From positions 1-11,430 of the forward strand of contig CAMYVI010000061.1 in the NCBI GenBank assembly GCA_947302185.1: 11,430 nt of DNA, read 5' to 3'. Positions 9,001-11,430 of this stretch are shown here, piece after piece (position 1 is the stretch's first letter; each line of letters begins with the position of its first letter). Position numbers and translations under genes: made by a program. A model generated the notes under the pieces. That model saw only the letters and a program-made list of their open reading frames with translations. It had not been told where the DNA came from and searched no databases. The stretch comes from an uncultured Lachnospiraceae bacterium. GTDB lineage: Bacteria; Bacillota_A; Clostridia; Lachnospirales; Lachnospiraceae.

Positions 9001-11430
9001 CCTTACATGGTCCAGTGCAGTTACACTGGATGATACTTTATATGAAAACACTGACTACTCACACACGTTTGGTGGAAATACCCATTCTCATACGCTTCCT
9101 TCCGGTCAGACAGATAATGGGAAGCCCTTTTCCTTTGATGAAACTTTGATCACTGAACGGACAGGGCTTGTTGTGACATTTGAATCCAAGCCGAACGACT
9201 ACACGATTGTTCTGGATGATAATTATGAAGGAGGCGGCACACAGGAGTACAATTATGAAGCTGAAGAAGTGCTGACAGGGGACGGAGATCCCAAGACTGC
9301 GCGTCTTCCGAACACAAGTACCCGCATTGGGTATGAGCTCATAGGATGGGCTTTTGACCCTGAAGCAACAACACCGGATTACAGTTCGGCAAATGAATGG
9401 ACCATTGATGATCTTGAGGAATTCTTCAGGAATGCAGAGACGACGGATAACGGCACAAAGGTTGAAACTCTTTATGCGGTGTGGAATGCTTCAGCGGATC
9501 AGGGTGTTTTAAAAGTATATAAAGAGGTTCCGCTGCCCGGGAGCCGGAGCCAGGACTTCACGTTCACAGTAGGTCTTAGCGGAACTTTCCGACCAAATGG
9601 CTCGACCTCTACCTATGACCTGGCAGCGGGTGCCGACAGCTCGAAGACATTTGCCATTAAGCATGGAGGATATCTGCTTATTACAGATTCTAACAGCATA
9701 GGAAGCACAACCAGTAGGGCTTATGTGCAGGCAATCGTTCAGGTATTTGATATAAACGGTGTCGAGGATGAATCTCAGAGAAAAACTGTAAGATGGCAGC
9801 ATACTTCCAATGTAGCAGGTTCTTTCAATGGATCCGAAAAAGTAAATGTAACAGAGATGCCCGCTGAGTATTACGGGACAGAAATGACAAGGGCCGCACA
9901 GACATCACAGCACCCCCTGAAACTTGAAAATGACAGCAATACAACAGAAATTCCTTATACGGTAACCGGCAGGACTGTTTCCTTTGATACGTTCGCGGGC
10001 GGTACTGTCGTCTATACGAATACCAGAGAGACTAAGGATATCACTGTGGAAAAGCAGCTGTTCAGCAATACGAGCGCGACAGCTCAGTTCGGATTCAGTG
10101 CATCTTATGAGCTGGACGGTGTAACAAAGGATCTCGGAACATTTTATGTATCCAGTGGCTCTGCCAACACGGAAGCTCTGAAGGCGATTCCGGCAGGCGC
10201 AATTTTAACAATTACTGAAGCTGCTGATAATAATTATGATACGAAAGTTGAGATCGGCAACGAGCCTGCACAGGAGAGTAAAACAACGACCTTTACCGTG
10301 ACCGACGATGAGACTGTTACATTTAAGAATACACTCAAATCCTATCCGGTCCGCTTTGTGAAGGTCGATCAGGATGGTACGGCAGGAGCGGTTGAGGCTT
10401 TTTTCACACTCGCTTCTGAAACGGGAACAATCGGAACAAATCTGTATACGTCCGAAGAGAATTACGGCTTGATCTATAACAGCGAAGCTTTATTCGTTGG
10501 AAGCTACACGCTTACTGAAACATGGACTGAGGACGGATACCATGGTTTGTCCGAACCGGTAACGATAAATGTGACAGGAGACGGAGTATCCTGTTCAGAC
10601 GGTAATGTGAAAGTAACCGGAAATGCCGTAGATGGTTACGCCGTGACAGTTTATAATGTGGAAACAAAGGAAATCACCATCACAAAAGATCTCATTGATC
10701 CGCTGATTACTCAGAGACAATTTGACTTTACTTTTACTTATGAGTATGCACCGATCTGGCTGTCATCCGAGGATACGGTGACGGAGACTGAACAGTTTAC
10801 TTTTATTCCCACGACAACGACCCCGGCGACAAAAACAATCCGTGTTCCTGTAGGGGCTAAGGTCATAGTATCAGAGGATGTGTCCGAATTGTCCGGTCTG
10901 TATGATACGACAGTGGCTATGGGAAGCAGCAATCCGTTGACAGCATCCAGCTATACCATAGAGGAAGTTTCTGATGATGAGACGATTGCGTTCATAAATA
11001 CTCGGAAGAAAGCCAATATTACGGTGAAGAAAATGGTAACCGGTATTACTGATGAAAACAGCTTCTCGTTTACCGCCACGCTGAGGAACGGTGCGGAACC
11101 GGTCAATGTTTATACGGTTTATCAGGATCCGAACAACAGCAGCAGTCATCTAATAACGAATGCAGAGGGAACTGTCGGCTTCTCACTGGCCAATGAGGAA
11201 ACACAGGTGCTTTCGGTGCCAGTCGGTGCAAAGCTTATCATCAGTGAGAATGAAGATAATTATGCGGTTTCGATAATGTCAGCGAACAATACAACGGATG
11301 AGGATACGTCCGGTAAAAGTTTCACAATGACGGTGACAGCCGATGACACGATTACGTTTACCAATTCTCCGGCCGGTGTTCAAGTGATCCTGAAAAAGGC
11401 AGGAGTGGATAATACTGACCAGAGCCATAC
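2864..11430 (+). CDS. Giant modular cell-surface protein (InlB B-repeat-like and Cna-B-like modules), 3' end outside window
   Basis: One frame stays open for 2855 complete codons to the window end, with no stop. The ATG at 2864 is the first possible start after an in-frame TAA at 2837-2839. Its SD is weak (AGAGA at 2851-2855). Order of modules: basic/hydrophobic export segment (1-47); two paralogous ~140-residue modules (110-248, 257-399); a long beta-rich region with nine aromatic-Gly-Trp/Phe motifs, each usually followed by a strand like LYAVW or LMAKW; an Asn/Tyr/Gly repeat block (906-1090); a helical-looking insert (1606-1666); then Cna-B/SpaA-like modules from 2214. The protein is very acidic and nearly cysteine-free, as is usual for Gram-positive surface stalks. 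Family knowledge suggests adhesion or matrix binding with a C-terminal wall anchor, but no sortase motif is reached here. No catalytic domain was recognised. Promoter pair upstream; the preceding terminator isolates it from the lipoprotein gene. The surface-protein call is firm; the ligand is unknown. Confidence 0.9.
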   Translation, partial: MNRFLVHLNSILKDLRFLRRWRRFVLFWASVCVFVTTYHLILPAISVEKDNVDNVSGLYLEDAEVIDEDQYPNTKPTLDDIVTDAPIVSVQETPNSVHDKSTHINELSASGDSYEIFVTYDDKAGIPDGAKLEVQEITQDPVASNAGQVTPYDEYIDSTSDTLGCDAGLISYARVFDISIVKDGEKIDPKDTAVDVRCELSDAIEENELSVVNFAEGADAGSVVENSVDGQSVEFAAEGSAVYVIVGTTIEKNVLASDGLNYRITATYGPEAEIPENVDLEVSELIEGSSVHGKSYEEYVADTENTLGMTEGSAKYIRLFDIKIVDKDDSDVKYQPAPGTTVDIRIELEDSGNDRLDVVHFPDDTQIGNVLENRTETGESGSAVEFAADSFSVYVIVNHEGDEEIVTPRVEFHFIDSFYTETTDSDTGIISYTANAYEFVNKHGEYQTTQILQDGEGLEKINNPANIIIQNPNGTTSEKYFYGWYIVDGSGTENIIYRWTEDPFNVPFETAISVAYDDSTDPNTVTWALNGTEFDYEADELGCAHVYLAPLYEDYYFVNFHMDEAGSDSGLKNSLLTRKLIAFGSDGVADVRIGNVMCPSPDARHQVFVGWQEKNAGTDYYATVDEDGNEVNSAGSSDGYYITIEKDADESKHEYDLYPVFAEARWIYYNTGMSGNGSSYVGAQYRLTNDEGRGNSLTSLPVPTRAGYVFKGWYTEQDSEFNGTGTQLTDGTGAFVDSIKGQTIYSGSDKAYEVTGDGNLYFYKGLTQDGLTAYARWEPETVDYTVVYWLQNANDDGYTLMHYEPKQGVAGTQTQAVLIPENSPVYLENKLRFSHLSGDQDPDSGGNQTGFQQKVIEGDGSTIVNVYYDRDVYTLRFDIGFARPDNNSSASITYAKMTAADAAEYSGTVYGMVNGEYVVLTPNGSGGYTYPGIETTRHDYDGYRYQSTTGITGDQYGVVNGYVTELVISQSFTRQTGNNRYRYQVTTSNTGTQYGIFNNAINRVYYTNNNWRQTNNRNGIVYNGTRYTRSNATTTGSYNGEIYYVVNNGFSQNGSNGDTYGYDGTYYFPVVGNTTITYDGGNNYGSNQRYLRVNNADTDTSYTLGFIDGSMQTVSHDTAGWYYNTQENVSITYASDLYRQELSGTWQYSVSNTTSSNYAANNNWDTFLTQARYDLGTTNPFSPSDYTGTYTTTEGGTTYIVFYYDITAKYGENIMDRYPGSQSVKKNGNNNYSFVGWLGQRDSYYNARLNTSIKGYFETMSEDLILTGGTIPGYNTAVANVNPDNYVAVTVNENNTITGEYGITQEFRCRYTTLSGAKKYLYRIYLADPDTQEYPSDPTDKFVITAGSGSNPNLQTPPTYSGYTLVDTKVLSANGTEQTPGSSYNAYDIAELTDAGVGTGMIMQFKFMPNEHVISYVYGSGADQPNTLVDPSHEYYTYYYGQSLANADIYTQTAIANTPEGHTFAGWYENPDGIGDTFNFNTTMPDGDIILYAVYQPLKYRVKIDPNGAEIDHIDHTGAAYTGTYHGIPYSIETFNRDAIEGERPADSGYNPSQSTYFNADFGEAVGEYVLTRNYVPISDAVAETYDGQIYYYVNTQFQTTDGKGLPPALRNALYLTEEELEEYYRFYHDWLQTNQALMPEDYQGTQLLSFAAWKQLYVSDQKYRKCNSKESYIFLGWYKDDEKMPYNFEDPVEEPFTLMAKWRLDGGYTIQYHTDFVMGDGTKINGSLPSWIDPQAESATLSYADGADTNISRQPDSITADGVLIEDDSYIFRGWRLVALRTDGGGNTVYVPLEEGVYYDPDDDFVVQAAYADADSVIHMQAVYEKKSGAYRRPEIANLTLDANTGFISEDGSSELTENTDLTDTWTGRVGTVAATVTTDAGDTEIIEFGDIQSNEEVHLYKYATETGVVASDGKNYFVHPDGYFLLGFDDESNEGDYVATYPSDSVISVQRTDEETIYAVWEPIVYITFKNETEVGDVELSLTSSDASALQVVNMVDGTYTRTPLENLGGIIVPERESVTLAIPYGAEKGITVSGTNTLGTGNVLTWSSAVTLDDTLYENTDYSHTFGGNTHSHTLPSGQTDNGKPFSFDETLITERTGLVVTFESKPNDYTIVLDDNYEGGGTQEYNYEAEEVLTGDGDPKTARLPNTSTRIGYELIGWAFDPEATTPDYSSANEWTIDDLEEFFRNAETTDNGTKVETLYAVWNASADQGVLKVYKEVPLPGSRSQDFTFTVGLSGTFRPNGSTSTYDLAAGADSSKTFAIKHGGYLLITDSNSIGSTTSRAYVQAIVQVFDINGVEDESQRKTVRWQHTSNVAGSFNGSEKVNVTEMPAEYYGTEMTRAAQTSQHPLKLENDSNTTEIPYTVTGRTVSFDTFAGGTVVYTNTRETKDITVEKQLFSNTSATAQFGFSASYELDGVTKDLGTFYVSSGSANTEALKAIPAGAILTITEAADNNYDTKVEIGNEPAQESKTTTFTVTDDETVTFKNTLKSYPVRFVKVDQDGTAGAVEAFFTLASETGTIGTNLYTSEENYGLIYNSEALFVGSYTLTETWTEDGYHGLSEPVTINVTGDGVSCSDGNVKVTGNAVDGYAVTVYNVETKEITITKDLIDPLITQRQFDFTFTYEYAPIWLSSEDTVTETEQFTFIPTTTTPATKTIRVPVGAKVIVSEDVSELSGLYDTTVAMGSSNPLTASSYTIEEVSDDETIAFINTRKKANITVKKMVTGITDENSFSFTATLRNGAEPVNVYTVYQDPNNSSSHLITNAEGTVGFSLANEETQVLSVPVGAKLIISENEDNYAVSIMSANNTTDEDTSGKSFTMTVTADDTITFTNSPAGVQVILKKAGVDNTDQSH
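3191..4060 (+). repeat. Two tandem paralogous N-terminal modules (about 140 residues each)
   Basis: Module A is residues 110-248 (3191-3607) and module B is residues 257-399 (3632-4060). They share an ordered set of motifs: VTYDDKAGIPDGAKLEV against ATYGPEAEIPENVDLEV; YDEYIDSTSDTLG against YEEYVADTENTLG; ARVFDISIV against IRLFDIKIV; VVNF against VVHF; and AVEFAADSFSVYVIV-type endings (module A reads VEFAAEGSAVYVIV). They are homologous at protein level but diverged at DNA level, so this is an old duplication. Such modules occur near the N-terminus of Cna-B-type proteins of Clostridia; I cannot name a Pfam family for them. Confidence 0.85.
5579..6140 (+). repeat. Asn/Tyr/Gly-rich degenerate repeats inside the giant protein
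   Basis: At least four copies of a core TG-x-x-YG-(V/M/I)-(V/F)-N-(G/N) are visible: SGTVYGMVNGEY (from residue 906), TGDQYGVVNGYV (952), TGTQYGIFNNAI (990) and TGSYNGEIYYVVNNGF (1035). The core tyrosines are 910, 956, 994 and 1043, a spacing of 46, 38 and 49. Between them come strands such as RYRYQVTT and NGTRYTRSN. A further decayed copy may run to about 1090 (YDGTYYFPV). Composition is unlike the flanks: by hand count 5821-6120 has 109 G+C in 300 (36%), against 66 in 120 (55%) at 9541-9660. The function is unknown; a short beta-hairpin repeat fits. Confidence 0.7.
7679..7861 (+). other. Helical-looking insertion between GW repeats
   Basis: Residues about 1606-1666 contain LTEEELEEYYRFYHDWLQ and then LLSFAAWKQLYVSDQKYRK. 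They are rich in Glu, Leu, Gln and aromatics, with no beta alternation. In a protein that otherwise reads as all beta strands and turns, this looks like two amphipathic helices inserted just before the YIFLGW motif. Composition and pattern are seen; the helix call is inference. Confidence 0.5.
9503..11430 (+). repeat. At least six Cna-B/SpaA-like modules (last one truncated)
   Basis: Modules start with a lysine-bearing strand and end with a strand bearing Asn. I: VLKVYKEV to VVYTNTRE (9503-10030). II: ITVEKQL (K2397) to TFKNTL (N2489). III: VRFVKVDQ (K2500) to TVYNVE (N2598). IV: ITITKDL (K2608) to AFINTR (N2712). V: ITVKKMV (K2722/2723) to TFTNSP (N2834). VI: VILKKAGVDN, cut by the window end. 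Glutamates that could catalyse Lys-Asn isopeptide bonds are at ITEA (E2452), LTETW (E2552), VSED (E2671) and ISEN (E2795). Module III is closest to classical Cna-B/SpaA (YTLTETW); the others resemble the looser domains often listed as DUFs beside Cna-B. Such modules make rigid, protease-resistant stalks. Confidence 0.75.

Larger units (their letters stand above)
4061..9502 (+). other. InlB B-repeat-like (Listeria-Bacteroides repeat) region
   Basis: Residues about 400-2213. Nine aromatic-x-x-Gly-Trp/Phe motifs are visible: YFYGW (W484), VFVGW (W611), YVFKGW (W713), YSFVGW (W1237), HTFAGW (W1467), YIFLGW (W1678), YIFRGW (W1776), YFLLGF (F1930) and YELIGW (W2162). Most are followed 15-90 residues later by a closing strand such as LTAYARW, ILYAVY, LMAKW, IYAVW or LYAVW. 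This is the signature of the beta-grasp InlB B-repeat family (Flg_new/PF09479 type), used for surface display and binding. The units here are long and irregular, not the compact ~70-residue repeat, so many carry insertions. Confidence 0.8.

Noticed and set aside
3731..11149. Many 60-120 codon ORFs on both strands within the giant gene
   Set aside because: They are shadows in other frames of one continuous coding frame whose translation shows coherent repeats and domain motifs. None has a convincing SD or a recognisable product.
2864..11430. Frameshifted or pseudogenised surface protein
   Set aside because: The frame was followed codon by codon through the window without a stop, and homologous motifs stay in the same frame from start to end.

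Overview
The window reads as a low-to-mid GC Gram-positive chromosome, most likely a gut or rumen Clostridia (Lachnospiraceae-like). The reasons are perfect AGGAGG-type ribosome binding sites, a lipobox lipoprotein, a sigma-A-type promoter layout, a U-tailed intrinsic terminator, and a giant wall-type protein made of InlB-like and Cna-B-like modules behind an N-terminus ending in TTYHLILPAI. The taxonomic call is inference from style, not from a marker gene. All three genes are on the + strand, and I see no RNA gene, mobile element or CRISPR array.

Layout: (1) 1-64 holds a GC-rich hairpin and a strong ribosome binding site. (2) 65-877 encodes a 270-residue PP2C-type (PPM) serine/threonine phosphatase. 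(3) 878-1123 is an intergenic region with a good promoter (TTGATT, 17 bp, TATAAT), a 12-bp palindrome and a dyad at the predicted transcription start. (4) 1124-2617 encodes a 497-residue secreted lipoprotein of the GH32 fructan-hydrolase clan, closed by a strong terminator (2640-2688). (5) 2689-2863 carries two overlapping promoter-like hexamer pairs. (6) 2864-11430 is one uninterrupted reading frame of at least 2855 codons that runs off the window end.

The giant protein, read codon by codon, contains in order: a basic/hydrophobic N-terminus (1-47); an acidic linker; two paralogous ~140-residue modules (110-248 and 257-399); a long region with nine aromatic-Gly-Trp/Phe motifs of InlB B-repeat (Listeria-Bacteroides repeat) type (about 400-2213), interrupted by an Asn/Tyr/Gly-rich degenerate repeat block (about 906-1090) and a helical-looking insertion (about 1606-1666); then at least six Cna-B/SpaA-like modules (from 2214), the last one cut by the window edge. 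No LPXTG motif or stop codon is reached.

Functionally, the lipoprotein would trim fructan-type sugars at the cell surface, and the giant protein would be a fibrous adhesin or matrix-binding stalk. The terminator and separate promoters argue that these are independent transcription units, not one operon. The phosphatase probably belongs to a unit starting upstream of the window. I found no evidence that the three genes form a single new system. The most unusual material is the architecture of the giant protein.
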